NCBI RefSeq assembly: GCF_000717655.1
Contig: NZ_JNZY01000030.1
Span: 1-64,000 of the forward strand
DNA length: 64,000 bases
Direction: 5' to 3'
From: Streptomyces katrae
GTDB taxonomy: Bacteria; Actinomycetota; Actinomycetes; Streptomycetales; Streptomycetaceae
The notes beneath the pieces are model-generated. The model was not told where the DNA came from and made no database searches. It was given only the letters and a program-made list of their open reading frames with translations. The translations under genes were made by a program, and so were the position numbers. Shown piece after piece: positions 25,853 to 36,447 of this stretch. The first letter of the stretch is position 1, and every line of letters begins with the position of its first letter.

Positions 25853-26428
25853 TCAGACGGTGACACCGGCGTTGCGCAGGAACGCGACCGGGTTCACGGC
25901 CGAGCCGTAGTTCGGGGTGGTCCGGATCTCGAAGTGGAGGTGCGGGCCGCTCGAGTTGCCGGTGTTGCCGGACAGCGCGACCTGCGTGCCCTTGGCGACC
26001 TTCTGGCCGATCCGGACCTTGATCTTCGAGAGGTGCGCGTACTGCGAGTACGTCTTGTTCGCGTGCTTGATCACGATGGCGTTGCCGTACGCCGGGCCGT
26101 CGCCGCCGCCGTTCGGGCCGGCCTTGACGACGACGCCCGCGGAGGCGGCCTTGACCGGGGTGCCGACGGGGCAGGCGAAGTCCTGGCCCGAGTGCTTGTG
26201 GGACCACATGCTGCCGCCCTTGCCGAAGGTCGCGGAGAGCGTGTAGCTGGAGACCGGCTTCTGCCACTTGGCGGTCTTCGCGGCGGCCGCGGGGGCCTGG
26301 GCGGCGCTCTGCGAGGCCGTGTCGGCGAAGGCGGCGGTCGTCCCGGCCCCGAGAGCCAGGACCGCACCGAGAGCGGTGGTGCCGATGGCGAGACGGGTAC
26401 GACGGGTGCTGACGCGCTTCGCGAACAT
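25853..26428 (-). CDS. Secreted M23-family peptidoglycan endopeptidase
   Basis: A 191-residue secreted metallopeptidase (LytM/lysostaphin fold) that cuts peptide cross-links in peptidoglycan. A signal peptide (1-35, cleavage after AFA) is followed by the catalytic domain with zinc ligands His79 and Asp83 (HSGQDF) and His163/His165 (HLHFE). No LysM or SH3 cell-wall-binding domain is present, only a short Ala-rich linker. ATG 26426-26428 follows GGAGGTCTCC. Many Streptomyces M23 genes are under cyclic di-AMP riboswitches; I could not recognise one here with confidence. Confidence 0.93.
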   Translation of the reverse strand: MFAKRVSTRRTRLAIGTTALGAVLALGAGTTAAFADTASQSAAQAPAAAAKTAKWQKPVSSYTLSATFGKGGSMWSHKHSGQDFACPVGTPVKAASAGVVVKAGPNGGGDGPAYGNAIVIKHANKTYSQYAHLSKIKVRIGQKVAKGTQVALSGNTGNSSGPHLHFEIRTTPNYGSAVNPVAFLRNAGVTV

Positions 26429-26733
26429 GTAAGGAGACCTCCGGGCCGGGGACAAGGACGGTGCGGGCATGAAGTCACCCGGCACGCTGGGAAGCGGATG
26501 CCGGGCTTGCCCATCCTTGGTAACCCGTGTCCCTGCGCATCCCCAAACGTCCCGATTACTACCGGGGCTCGTAGGCGCGGGGGGTGTGACGCAACCGGTT
26601 GACCGCTTCCCCACTGGGCCGAGGGCAAGGGTGAGTGGGGACAAAATGGACATTCCACCTACGAGACGTCCTAGTAGGTCCGTTTTGCCCTGTGTGGCTT
26701 GTCACCGGCGCGCGGCCTCCGGGGAGGCGCAAA
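26429..26733 (-). other. Non-coding leader/promoter region of the M23 peptidase gene
   Basis: No gene is seen in these 305 bp. On the minus strand they carry the leader of the peptidase gene, including a hairpin with arms CCCGGCA and TGCCGGG some 60 bp before the start codon. A partial dyad, ACCTAC near 26656 with GTAGGT near 26674, lies further upstream. A structured leader is plausible; the class is not identifiable by eye. Confidence 0.4.
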
Positions 26734-26773
26734 AGGGGCGGCCCCGGAACCTTTCGGTTCCGGGGCCGCCCCT
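26734..26773 (-). terminator. clpC terminator
   Basis: A perfect 17-bp stem (26734-26750 with 26757-26773, loop CTTTCG), followed on the minus strand by TTTT, lies 14 bp beyond the clpC stop codon. It is a classical intrinsic terminator. Confidence 0.9.
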
Positions 26774-26787
26774 CGTGCAGCTCCTGC

Positions 26788-29313
<2,526 letters not shown>

Positions 29314-29764
29314 CGTTTATCGCTCCTCAGAGCGGTCGGGCAGTTCGGGGTCGGTCCCCGCCCTGTCCTTCCGCATGCTAGTCCCGCGGGGCGGGACAGC
29401 TCATTCCAACTGCCGACATCCGTCCGCGGCTCACCCCCACGTCCGTGGGGAAAACCGGCTTCAACTGCCGACAACTGCTCCAACCCGATGGTGCGAGACG
29501 ATGTTCCCGCAGGCCAGGCAGATACCCGTCACACGTGTACGCCGATGGCGAACGGACGCTGCCCAAAACAGCGTGTCGCCCCGTACCACTAGGAATGTCT
29601 TACCCGTAAGCACCGACACTCCATGCCGGTGGCACCGCTTCCCTCCGCTACGGGCGAACACGATTGCGTCCCGAATGTGGGACGCCACCCCGTCGGATGT
29701 TTACGTTCCGCATTGAAACCAGCGCGCTGCGTAACTCCGGGGCGGGTTCGGAGTTGCTCCCTGC
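29314..29764. other. Divergent intergenic region upstream of clpC
   Basis: These 451 bp separate clpC from an SCO3374-family gene. No convincing gene is present. The region is less GC-rich than the neighbouring genes and has two copies of CAACTGCCGACA (29408-29419 and 29463-29474) flanking a 28-bp CRISPR-repeat-like palindrome. It must contain the clpC promoter and its regulatory sites. Confidence 0.5.
29428..29455. repeat. Solitary type I-E CRISPR-repeat-like sequence
   Basis: The 28 bp at 29428-29455 read GGCTCACCCCCACG then TCCGTGGGGAAAAC, with stem CCCCAC/GTGGGG. This matches the actinobacterial type I-E repeat pattern (GG-TCACCCCCGC...GCGGGGAA-AC). No second copy lies 61 bp to either side and no cas gene is near. 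It may be an orphan repeat, a relic of an array, or a chance hairpin in the clpC leader. Confidence 0.4.
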
Positions 29765-30409
29765 ATGGCCGTCACCGTTCCGCCGCCCCGCGTCGCACCC
29801 GAGGATTCACCCCCGGATTCGCCCCGGGACGCGTACGCGTCCTGGTACGCGGAGGTGCTCGGCTGGCCCGTCGCGGGCGGGCCGCCCGCCCGGCTGGTCA
29901 CCGGGGCCCGGTTCGACGTACTCGAGCTGCCGGCCGATGCGGGGGCGGAGCTGCTGCGCAGGCCTCTCGCCACGGGTCCGGTGGCGCTCACGGGGGGCAG
30001 GATGCGCTTCCTGGTGGCCGCGGGGAGCGCCGACGAGCTGGAGGGGCTGCTCGACTGGCTGGAGTGGGGCGGGGTCGCCCTGGACCTCACCGCCCTGGGT
30101 GCGGGCGGCCGGATCACGGCCCCGGTTCCCCCGGGGCACCCGGAGGGAAGTCCCCGGGGGGCCGCCGTGTGGCTGCGACCCCCCGAGCAGGGGTGTGAGG
30201 CACTTCTGCCGTCCCTGCCCGGTCCCGGGCAGGCTGCCGGTCCCCGGCACGGTGGTGCCGGGCCCGATCTCGTACGCCTGGTCGCCGCGGCGGCGACGGA
30301 ATGCCACCGGGCGCGCCTGTGGCGGCGTACGCCCCTGAGGAGCACCGCGGCCGGGCCCTGCACGGGCCGGCCGGGTCAGACCCTGACGGGTCAGGCCCGG
30401 TTCTCGTAG
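29765..30409 (+). CDS. SCO3374-family protein (DNA primase/polymerase-like)
   Basis: A 214-residue protein of the SCO3374 family, conserved in Streptomyces between clpC and lsr2 and related to the N-terminal fold of bifunctional primase/polymerases. Visible segments are WYAEVLGWPVAGGPPARLVT, FDVLELPADAGAELL and LTGGRMRFLVAAGS. I see no catalytic DxD pair, so polymerase activity is doubtful. ATG 29765 is the start. Its last 19 bp overlap the end of lsr2 on the other strand. Confidence 0.82.
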   Translation: MAVTVPPPRVAPEDSPPDSPRDAYASWYAEVLGWPVAGGPPARLVTGARFDVLELPADAGAELLRRPLATGPVALTGGRMRFLVAAGSADELEGLLDWLEWGGVALDLTALGAGGRITAPVPPGHPEGSPRGAAVWLRPPEQGCEALLPSLPGPGQAAGPRHGGAGPDLVRLVAAAATECHRARLWRRTPLRSTAAGPCTGRPGQTLTGQARFS

Positions 30410-30726
30410 GCCTCGCGGATCTCCTGCGGGACGCGTCCGCGGTCGTTGACGCTCATGCCCTGGGCCTTGGCCCACGCGCGGATCTCGGCGGTGTCCGGGT
30501 TGCCGGACGTCGCGGCCGTCCGCGCCTTGGCGCGGCCGCCGGAAGCGCGGCCACCGGTGCGGCGGGCGCCCTTGACGTAGTCGGCGAGCGCGGAGCGCAG
30601 CTTCTCCGCGTTGGCGGTGGTGAGGTCGATCTCGTAGGTCTTGCCATCCAGAGCGAACGTCACGGTCTCGTCCGCCTCGCCACCGTCGAGGTCGTCGACA
30701 AGAAGGACCTGAACCTTCTGTGCCAC
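30391..30726 (-). CDS. lsr2: Nucleoid-associated protein Lsr2
   Basis: A 111-residue H-NS-like xenogeneic silencer that binds AT-rich DNA and represses specialised-metabolite clusters in Streptomyces. The N-terminal dimerisation domain (MAQKVQVLLVDDLDGGEADE, with a beta hairpin FALDGKTYEIDL) is followed by a basic Gly/Arg linker. The C-terminal DNA-binding domain has the AT-hook-like RGR (96-98) in NDRGRVPQEI. GTG 30724-30726 follows GAAAGGAAA. The upstream stretch (30727-30891) is A-rich, as suits autoregulation by an AT-binding protein. Confidence 0.96.
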   Translation of the reverse strand: MAQKVQVLLVDDLDGGEADETVTFALDGKTYEIDLTTANAEKLRSALADYVKGARRTGGRASGGRAKARTAATSGNPDTAEIRAWAKAQGMSVNDRGRVPQEIREAYENRA

Positions 30727-30891
30727 CGGGATTTCCTTTCATCGAAAAGCAGTACGCGGAAAGGAAACCGCTTTTCCCTGGAAAACACAAACCCCCGGGG
30801 AGAGGTTCGAGACCGCAACGCGGCGGGAAACGTACGCGATTCGGACATAGGCCACAGGTGCGCGGAGCACGGGAAAAGCCGTCGTGATCGT

Positions 30892-31422
30892 TCAGAGGTG
30901 CAGAAGCATCCGGCTGTTGCCCAAGGTGTTCGGCTTCACTCGTTCGAGACCGAGGAACTCGGCGACGCCCTCGTCATAGGAACGCAGGAGCTCCATGTAG
31001 ACATCCGTCTCGACCGGGGTCTCGCCGATCTCGACGAAGCCGTGCTTCGCGAAGAAGTCCACTTCGAAGGTCAGGCAGAAAACCTTCCGGACGCCCAGCG
31101 CGCGGGCGGTGTCCAACAACTGCCCGAGCAGCTGATGGCCGACTCCGGCCCCCTTCAAGTCGCGGTCGACGGCAAGAGTGCGTACTTCGGCGAGGTCTTC
31201 CCACATGACGTGGAGAGCGCCGCAGCCCACCACCTGACCGTCGGAGTCGCGTTCCGCGACCCAGAACTCCTGGATGTCCTCGTAAAGGACGACAGGGGCT
31301 TTGTCGAGGAGGATCCGCTGCTGCACGTACTGGTCGAGCAGGCGCCGCAGCGCGGGAACATCGCCGGTGCGGGCACGGCGGATCGTCACTGTTTTTGCCT
31401 GTGCAGCGGAAAACTCACCCAT
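30892..31422 (-). CDS. Amino-acid (glutamate) N-acetyltransferase, GNAT family
   Basis: A 176-residue GNAT enzyme closely resembling the short actinobacterial ArgA (Rv2747 type), which acetylates L-glutamate or glutamine to start arginine synthesis. It has TVTIRRARTGDVPALRRLLD (helix 1), the acetyl-CoA-binding turn DRDLKGAGVGHQLLGQLLD (R/Q-x-x-G-x-G/A), and FFAKHGFVEIGE. ATG 31420-31422 lies nine bases after the BlaI-type gene stop, so the two probably share a transcript. The function rests on family resemblance. Confidence 0.85.
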   Translation of the reverse strand: MGEFSAAQAKTVTIRRARTGDVPALRRLLDQYVQQRILLDKAPVVLYEDIQEFWVAERDSDGQVVGCGALHVMWEDLAEVRTLAVDRDLKGAGVGHQLLGQLLDTARALGVRKVFCLTFEVDFFAKHGFVEIGETPVETDVYMELLRSYDEGVAEFLGLERVKPNTLGNSRMLLHL

Positions 31423-31431
31423 GCCCGGACG

Positions 31432-31947
31432 CTATCGCCCCGGCTCGGTCCCGCGCCCGGCGGAGTCCCCTTCGGCGGGAGCGGCTTCGGGGGGCGTCGC
31501 GGCAGGGGCTCCGGCGGCGGGCTCCGCCGCGGGCCCGGCGGCCACCCCGGTGGCCGGCTCCGCGGCCGGCTCTACGGCCGATCCGTCGTCGTACCCGACG
31601 ATGCGGAAGGCGTCCCGGAGGGCGTCGCGCTGTTCCGCGGACATCATGCCGAAGAAGGCCACGAGGGCGGCCGCGGGGTTGTCGCTCGTCGACCAGGCTT
31701 CGTTCATCAGTGCGGCCGAGTAGGCGGCGCGGGTGGAGACCGCGGTATATCGATAGGCGCGGCCTTCGGCTTCCCGGCGGACCCAGCCCTTCTGATGGAG
31801 ATTGTCCATAACCGTCATGACGGTGGTGTACGCGATGGACCGTTCCTGCTGGAGGTCTTCCAGGACTTCACGAACGGTGACCGGGCGGTTCCACTGCCAC
31901 ACCCGCGTCATGACCGCGTCTTCGAGTTCTCCCAGGGGGCGAGGCAC
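31432..31947 (-). CDS. BlaI/MecI/CopY-family transcriptional regulator
   Basis: A 171-residue regulator with a BlaI-type winged helix at 1-80 (LGELEDAVMTRVWQWNRPVT; AYTTVMTVMDNLHQKGWVRR; EGRAYRYTAVSTRAAY), a short dimerisation helix region (ALVAFFGMMSAEQRDALRDA) and an unusual Ala/Pro/Glu-rich C-terminal tail of about 50 residues made of EPAAEPA-like repeats. No BlaR sensor protease gene adjoins it, so it is not a standard beta-lactam pair. GTG 31947 may be leaderless. The acetyltransferase lies directly downstream. Confidence 0.92.
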   Translation of the reverse strand: MPRPLGELEDAVMTRVWQWNRPVTVREVLEDLQQERSIAYTTVMTVMDNLHQKGWVRREAEGRAYRYTAVSTRAAYSAALMNEAWSTSDNPAAALVAFFGMMSAEQRDALRDAFRIVGYDDGSAVEPAAEPATGVAAGPAAEPAAGAPAATPPEAAPAEGDSAGRGTEPGR

Positions 31948-32064
31948 AACAGCACGATAGTGCGGAATGTGCGGAATTGCCCGGCCATTCGGAACGCAAC
32001 GCTCAACAAAATCGGGCGTACGGCTCTCGAAGCCGTACGCCCTGCGTGTGTCCGCGTGTGGCGC

Positions 32065-32238
32065 TTACTTCCCGGGCTGGGACTGCCGGGCGGCCTCGGC
32101 GCGGGCGATCACGGCGTCGACCGCCGCGTCTTCCTTGGCCTTGTTGGCGCCGCCCTGGCTCTTCACGATCGTCACGACGAGGGCGATGAAGAAGCCGGCC
32201 ATCACTACGGGGGGCACGAGCGCGGAAACGTAGTCCAT
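32065..32238 (-). CDS. Small single-pass membrane protein, 57 aa
   Basis: The frame opens MDYVSALVPPVVMAGFFIAL, giving one membrane helix (about 5-27), followed by a charged cytoplasmic amphipathic helix (KAKEDAAVDAVIARAEAARQ) ending in SQPGK and TAA. GGGGGG sits just before the ATG, and the coding sequence is dense with typical high-GC third positions. It lies 14 bp downstream of the 212-residue gene on the same strand, so they form an operon. I recall a similar small protein in other Streptomyces, but its role is unknown. Confidence 0.8.
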   Translation of the reverse strand: MDYVSALVPPVVMAGFFIALVVTIVKSQGGANKAKEDAAVDAVIARAEAARQSQPGK

Positions 32239-32252
32239 GCCCCCCAGCGTAG

Positions 32253-32891
32253 CTACCCGGCCGCGAGTCCGGCCGCCGGGGGCGGGGTGGGCTTGCGGCG
32301 CGGCGGGAACACCTCGCCGGGGGTCGGGATGGGCCGTTCGGAGGGCCGCTCGGGGCGCGGCTCCTTGGGGGCGGGTGCGGGTCGGGCCGGCTCTTCCTCG
32401 CCGTCCTTGCCCTCGCCGGCGTCCTTGGCGCCGTTCACGTCCTTGCCGCCGGCCAGGGCCAGCAGCCGGGTCCGGGGCGCCGGCGTGATCGAGAGCCGCC
32501 GCCGCACGGAGCGCTCGGCGATGTCCTGGGAGCGGGACAGCAGCGCCGCCGCGACCGGGTTGGCCCGCAGGGCGCGCAGGGCCGCGAGGTCGTCCGGCGC
32601 GGGCTCGTACCCCGCGGCCAGGGCGTCCTGGAGCAGCTCCAGGTAGCCGGAGAGGCTGCCGGGCAGGGCGCCGCGGTAGCGGACGAGGTCGGCGAGGAGG
32701 AACTCTCTGAGCCGCCCCGCCTCCTGGACCGCATCGTCCACCGACTGCGCGAGGCGCAGGCAGTCCTGGACCTCGGAGGTCGTCAGGGGGGCCGTGGAGG
32801 ACTGGAGGGCGTGGGCGAGCGTTCGCCTGAGCACGTGCAGCTCGGCGGCGCTGAACGCCATGCCGCCGCGGGATCCGTAGGGCGTGGGCAT
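32253..32891 (-). CDS. Conserved hypothetical protein with helical core and Pro-rich tail
   Basis: A 212-residue protein. The N-terminal 135 residues are mainly alpha-helical (FSAAELHVLRRTLAHALQSS; CLRLAQSVDDAVQEAGRLRE; LSGYLELLQDALAAGYEPAP). The rest is a low-complexity Pro/Glu/Lys/Arg tail (EEPARPAPAPKEPRPERPS). No membrane segment or signal is visible and I do not recognise a family. ATG 32889-32891 is chosen because it opens the protein-like part; the frame upstream looks non-coding. It is followed by the 57-aa membrane protein. Confidence 0.82.
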   Translation of the reverse strand: MPTPYGSRGGMAFSAAELHVLRRTLAHALQSSTAPLTTSEVQDCLRLAQSVDDAVQEAGRLREFLLADLVRYRGALPGSLSGYLELLQDALAAGYEPAPDDLAALRALRANPVAAALLSRSQDIAERSVRRRLSITPAPRTRLLALAGGKDVNGAKDAGEGKDGEEEPARPAPAPKEPRPERPSERPIPTPGEVFPPRRKPTPPPAAGLAAG

Positions 32892-32956
32892 GGGCCGAAG
32901 ATACGCGCTAATCGGACAAAATCCCCTGAGCGGCGTGATTCCGGGCGCGCCGACGC

Positions 32957-33142
32957 CTACCCGTCCGCTTTGACGGCGTCGAGGAAGTCGGCCCAGGCGG
33001 CCTGGGTCGTGGCCAGAACCAGATGCGCCGGGTCGGCCCGGTCGGCCACGCGGACGAGGTGGCCGGGGGCCGCGGAGACGTAGACGCAGTTGTCTCCTTC
33101 GCCGCAGTACGTGGACTTCTGCCAGGCGGGGTGAGCGGTCAT
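32957..33142 (-). CDS. DUF397 domain protein, 61 aa
   Basis: A small DUF397 protein: AWQKSTYCGEGDNCVYV, a central hydrophobic strand, then ATTQAAWADFLDAVKADG, which is the typical end (W-x-x-F-x-x-x-V-K). DUF397 proteins are usually partners of an XRE-type helix-turn-helix regulator encoded immediately upstream and bind it as an antagonist. No such regulator is adjacent here, so this copy is solitary. ATG 33140-33142 follows GGAGGAGAGAC. Confidence 0.9.
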   Translation of the reverse strand: MTAHPAWQKSTYCGEGDNCVYVSAAPGHLVRVADRADPAHLVLATTQAAWADFLDAVKADG

Positions 33143-33314
33143 GGTGTCTCTCCTCCGGGGGACGGCTCCTTGCTTCCCGTGAAGGGACGGTAACTCCGAG
33201 AGGGGCCGACACCGACGACTTCGGCGGAATTCGGTGCGTCGTCGTTGCACCGGCCCCTCCCGGGCCCCCGTCTCCCCGCCCCGCCCTTGCGCCGTTCCCC
33301 GGGCCGTGCCCCGG

Positions 33315-34436
33315 TTACGCGTGGAGGTACGCCGTGAACGCCTCGACCGCCTCGGTCACGTCCTCCGGGGTCCAGGCGAGGCCCGGGGAGGTGACCTCCA
33401 GTTCCGTCGCCGAGACGCCCGGGACCACCGTCGGGGACCAGCGGCGGAAGAGGACCGTGCCCGTGTCCTCCGCCAGGCGGATCCCCGCCTCCGTCAGGCG
33501 GTCCGCCCCGTACGGCAGCCACACCTGGAACTGGTGCGTGTGCGGGATCTCCGGGTTGATGCGGAACCAGGGGACCCCGGCCGACTCCAGCGCGGGCCCC
33601 AGCGCCGCCGCCACCACGCGCGCCCGGGCCACGTACGACGGGAGGCGCGGGAGCTCCCGGTCCAGGCCGGCCAGCGCCGACAGCGCCTGCGGGAACTGGC
33701 GGAAGATCTGGCCCCCGTACCGGTGGCGCCAGACCTTCGCCTCCGAGATCAGCGACGCGGAGCCCGCCAGGGCCGCGCCGCTCAGGCCGCCGAGGGACTT
33801 GTAGAAGGACACGTACACCGAGTCCGCGAGCCCGGCGATCTCCGGCAGCGGCCGCCCGAAGTGCACCGTCGACTCCCACAGCCGGGCCCCGTCGAAGTGC
33901 ACCACCGCATCCCGTTCGCGGGCCGCGTCGACCAGCGCCTCCAGCTCCTCCCAGGTGGGGAGCAGGAAGCCCGCGTCGCGCAGCGGGAGCTCCAGCATCA
34001 GCGTGCCGAAGGGCTCTGCCAGCGCCTCGACCTCCTCCGCCGTCGGCTGGCGCGGGTCCTTCGTCGGGTGCACCGTCCGCAGGCCGGAGACCAGCGACAG
34101 GGCCCCGCCCTCCCACAGCTCCGGATGGCTCATCGGGTGCAGCGCGACCACCGGGTTCCCGGTCCGCCCGGCCCAGCAGCGCAGCGCGATCTGCTGGGCC
34201 ATCGTCCCCGACGGGAAGAACGCCGCGTCCTCCGTGCCCAGCAGCTCCGCGACCCGCCGCTCGAGCCGGGTCACCACGCCGTCCCCGTACAGGTCGGCCG
34301 GCTCGTCGGGATCCGGCGCCGCCAGACCCGACAGCAGCTCACCGACCGTCGCCTCGCGCAGGCTGCGGGAGAGCATCCGCTCGGCCCCGCGTCCCGCCGC
34401 CACCAGCCGCTTCGTCAGATCGTCGTCACCAGTCAT
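33315..34436 (-). CDS. Threonine aldolase-like / beta-eliminating lyase (PLP enzyme)
   Basis: A 373-residue fold-type I PLP enzyme of the aromatic amino acid beta-eliminating lyase / threonine aldolase family. Visible motifs are LLGTEDAAFFPSGTMAQQIA (cofactor-ring region), VVHFDGARLWES (Asp that binds the pyridine nitrogen) and SFYKSLGGLSGAAL (Schiff-base lysine). It may cleave threonine to glycine and acetaldehyde or act on another beta-hydroxy amino acid. ATG 34434-34436 is preferred to upstream in-frame starts, which read as non-coding. It diverges from the cofactor operon. Confidence 0.88.
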   Translation of the reverse strand: MTGDDDLTKRLVAAGRGAERMLSRSLREATVGELLSGLAAPDPDEPADLYGDGVVTRLERRVAELLGTEDAAFFPSGTMAQQIALRCWAGRTGNPVVALHPMSHPELWEGGALSLVSGLRTVHPTKDPRQPTAEEVEALAEPFGTLMLELPLRDAGFLLPTWEELEALVDAARERDAVVHFDGARLWESTVHFGRPLPEIAGLADSVYVSFYKSLGGLSGAALAGSASLISEAKVWRHRYGGQIFRQFPQALSALAGLDRELPRLPSYVARARVVAAALGPALESAGVPWFRINPEIPHTHQFQVWLPYGADRLTEAGIRLAEDTGTVLFRRWSPTVVPGVSATELEVTSPGLAWTPEDVTEAVEAFTAYLHA

Positions 34437-34534
34437 GCCCCCGATCATCGCCGACAGGCCAACACGCCCAGGGGCTAGCATGGCGGCGTATCGTCCGGTA
34501 CCCCCCGCGGACTGGAACGGAAGGCCCTCCCCGC

Positions 34535-35440
34535 GTGAACTCATCCCAGCAACCGCGCCCCGCCCGGCTCACCGTCGGCGTCGTCGGCGCAGGCCGGGTC
34601 GGCCCCGCGCTGGCCCGTGCGCTCCAGCAGGCCGGGCACCGGCCGGTCGCCGTGTCCGGCGTCTCCGACGCCTCCCGCCGCCGCGCCGAGCGGATGCTGC
34701 CCGACGTGCCGCTCGTACCGCCCGCGCAGGTACTGGAGCTGGCCGACCTGGTGCTGCTGACCGTGCCCGACGACGCGCTGCCGTCGCTCGTCGAGGGGCT
34801 CGCCGAAACCGGCGCCGTCCGGCCCGGCCAGCTCCTCGTGCACACCTCCGGGCGGTACGGGACGGCCGTGCTGGACCCGGCCCGCCGCGCGGGCGCGCTC
34901 CCGCTGGCCCTGCACCCCGCGATGACCTTCACGGGCACCGAGGTCGACGTCCAGCGGCTCGCCGGCTGCTCGTTCGGCGTCACGGCCCCCGAGGAGCTGC
35001 GGCTCGCGGCCGAGGCCCTGGTGATCGAGATGGGCGGGGAGCCCGAGTGGATCGCGGAGGAGAACCGTCCGCTCTACCACGCGGCCCTCGCCCTCGGCGC
35101 CAACCACCTGGTCACCCTGGTCGCCCAGGCCATGGAGCTGCTGCACAAGGCCGGGGTCGAGCACCCCGACCGGATGCTCGGCCCGCTCCTCGGCGCGGCC
35201 CTCGACAACGCCCTGCGCTCGGGTGACGCGGCGCTGACCGGCCCGGTGGCCCGCGGCGACGCCGGCACGGTCGCCGCGCACGTCTCGGAGCTGCGCAAGC
35301 ACGCTCCCGCCTCGGTCGCCGGGTACCTGGCCATGGCCCGCACCACTGCCGACCGGGCCCTCGCGCACGGCCTCCTCAAGCCCGAACTCGCCGAGGACCT
35401 GCTCGGCGTGCTCGCCGATCCCGAGGGTGGGGACCAGTGA
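34535..35440 (+). CDS. Rossmann-like / DUF2520 oxidoreductase, candidate ketopantoate reductase
   Basis: A 301-residue two-domain protein: an N-terminal Rossmann fold ([33 protein letters not shown]) and an all-helical DUF2520 domain ([20 protein letters not shown]). The family is related to 6-phosphogluconate- and ketopantoate-reductase-like dehydrogenases. It overlaps panC by four bases. The PanG ketopantoate reductase of Francisella belongs, as I recall, to this type, so it could supply the reduction step before PanC. That role is inferred, not shown. GTG 34535 is the start. Confidence 0.88.
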   Translation: MNSSQQPRPARLTVGVVGAGRVGPALARALQQAGHRPVAVSGVSDASRRRAERMLPDVPLVPPAQVLELADLVLLTVPDDALPSLVEGLAETGAVRPGQLLVHTSGRYGTAVLDPARRAGALPLALHPAMTFTGTEVDVQRLAGCSFGVTAPEELRLAAEALVIEMGGEPEWIAEENRPLYHAALALGANHLVTLVAQAMELLHKAGVEHPDRMLGPLLGAALDNALRSGDAALTGPVARGDAGTVAAHVSELRKHAPASVAGYLAMARTTADRALAHGLLKPELAEDLLGVLADPEGGDQ

Positions 35441-36447
35441 CCGAGCTGCTGCTGATCGACACCGCGGAGGAGCTGCACAAGCTCCCGCGCACCGCCGACG
35501 GCCCCCGCGCCGTGGTGATGACCATGGGCGCCCTCCACGAGGGCCACGCCACCCTGATCCGTACGGCCCGCGAACGGGCCGGGGCCCGGGGCCAAGTCGT
35601 GGTCACCGTCTTCGTGAACCCGCTGCAGTTCGGGGCGAACGAGGACCTCGACCGCTACCCCCGCACCCTCGACGCCGACCTGGAGATCGCCCGGGAGGCC
35701 GGCGCCGACGCGGTGTTCGCCCCGGCCGTCGACGAGGTCTACCCCGGCGGCGACCCCCAGGTGCGGATCAGCGCCGGCCCGATGGGCGAGCGCCTCGAAG
35801 GGGCCACCCGGCCCGGCCACTTCGACGGCATGCTGACCGTCGTCGCCAAGCTGCTCCACCTCACCCGCCCCGACCTGGCCCTCTTCGGCCAGAAGGACGC
35901 GCAGCAACTCGCCCTGATCCGGCGGATGGTGACCGACCTGAACTTCCCCGTCGAGGTGGTCGGCGTACCGACCGTCCGCGAGGAGGACGGGCTCGCGCTG
36001 TCGTCCCGCAACCGGTACCTCTCCGCCCAGGAGCGCCGCAGCGCCCTGGCCCTGTCCCGCGCCCTGTTCGCCGGGCAGGACCGGCTCGCCGCGCAGGCCG
36101 CGCTGCTCGCCCGCGCCGAGGCCTCCCCGGCCAGCGACGAGCGGGCCACCGCCCTGGCCCGGCTCGGCGAGATCCGGGCCTCCGCCGACGCGCACGCCGT
36201 GTCCGCCGCGTCCGCCGCCGGCACCGGCCTGCCGGAGGCCGTACGGGCCGCCGCCCGCCACGTCCTGGAGGAGGCGGGCCGGCACGACCCGCCGCTGCTG
36301 CTGGACTATCTGGCACTGGTGGATCCGCAGGACTTCACCGATGTCGGCCCCGACTTCACCGGGCAGGCCGTGCTGGCCGTCGCCGCGAAGGTGGGGACGA
36401 CCCGGCTGATCGACAACATCCCATTGGAGTTCGGAGCACACACGTGA
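35437..36447 (+). CDS. panC: Pantothenate synthetase
   Basis: A 336-residue ligase that joins pantoate and beta-alanine using ATP to make pantothenate. It has the HIGH-type motif [12 protein letters not shown], the [14 protein letters not shown] loop, [16 protein letters not shown] and the KMSKS-like [12 protein letters not shown]. An extra stretch rich in Ala and Glu (about 205-275) makes it longer than the 280-300 residues common in other bacteria. GTG 35437 overlaps the DUF2520 stop (GTGA), and its own stop overlaps nadB. Confidence 0.95.
   Translation: MTELLLIDTAEELHKLPRTADGPRAVVMTMGALHEGHATLIRTARERAGARGQVVVTVFVNPLQFGANEDLDRYPRTLDADLEIAREAGADAVFAPAVDEVYPGGDPQVRISAGPMGERLEGATRPGHFDGMLTVVAKLLHLTRPDLALFGQKDAQQLALIRRMVTDLNFPVEVVGVPTVREEDGLALSSRNRYLSAQERRSALALSRALFAGQDRLAAQAALLARAEASPASDERATALARLGEIRASADAHAVSAASAAGTGLPEAVRAAARHVLEEAGRHDPPLLLDYLALVDPQDFTDVGPDFTGQAVLAVAAKVGTTRLIDNIPLEFGAHT

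Noticed and set aside
26429..26660. Cyclic di-AMP (ydaO-type) riboswitch before the M23 peptidase
   Set aside because: Expected from related genes, but I could not match the conserved riboswitch blocks by eye. A covariance search of 26429-26660 (minus strand) would decide.
29640..29662. ClgR box upstream of clpC (GTTCGCCCGTAGCGG on the minus strand)
   Set aside because: It differs from the published-type consensus at three or four positions and lies about 340 bp from the start codon; too weak to list as a site.
29461..29688. 75-codon minus-strand frame in the clpC upstream region
   Set aside because: No ribosome site, no domain, and it crosses the repeat-bearing regulatory stretch.
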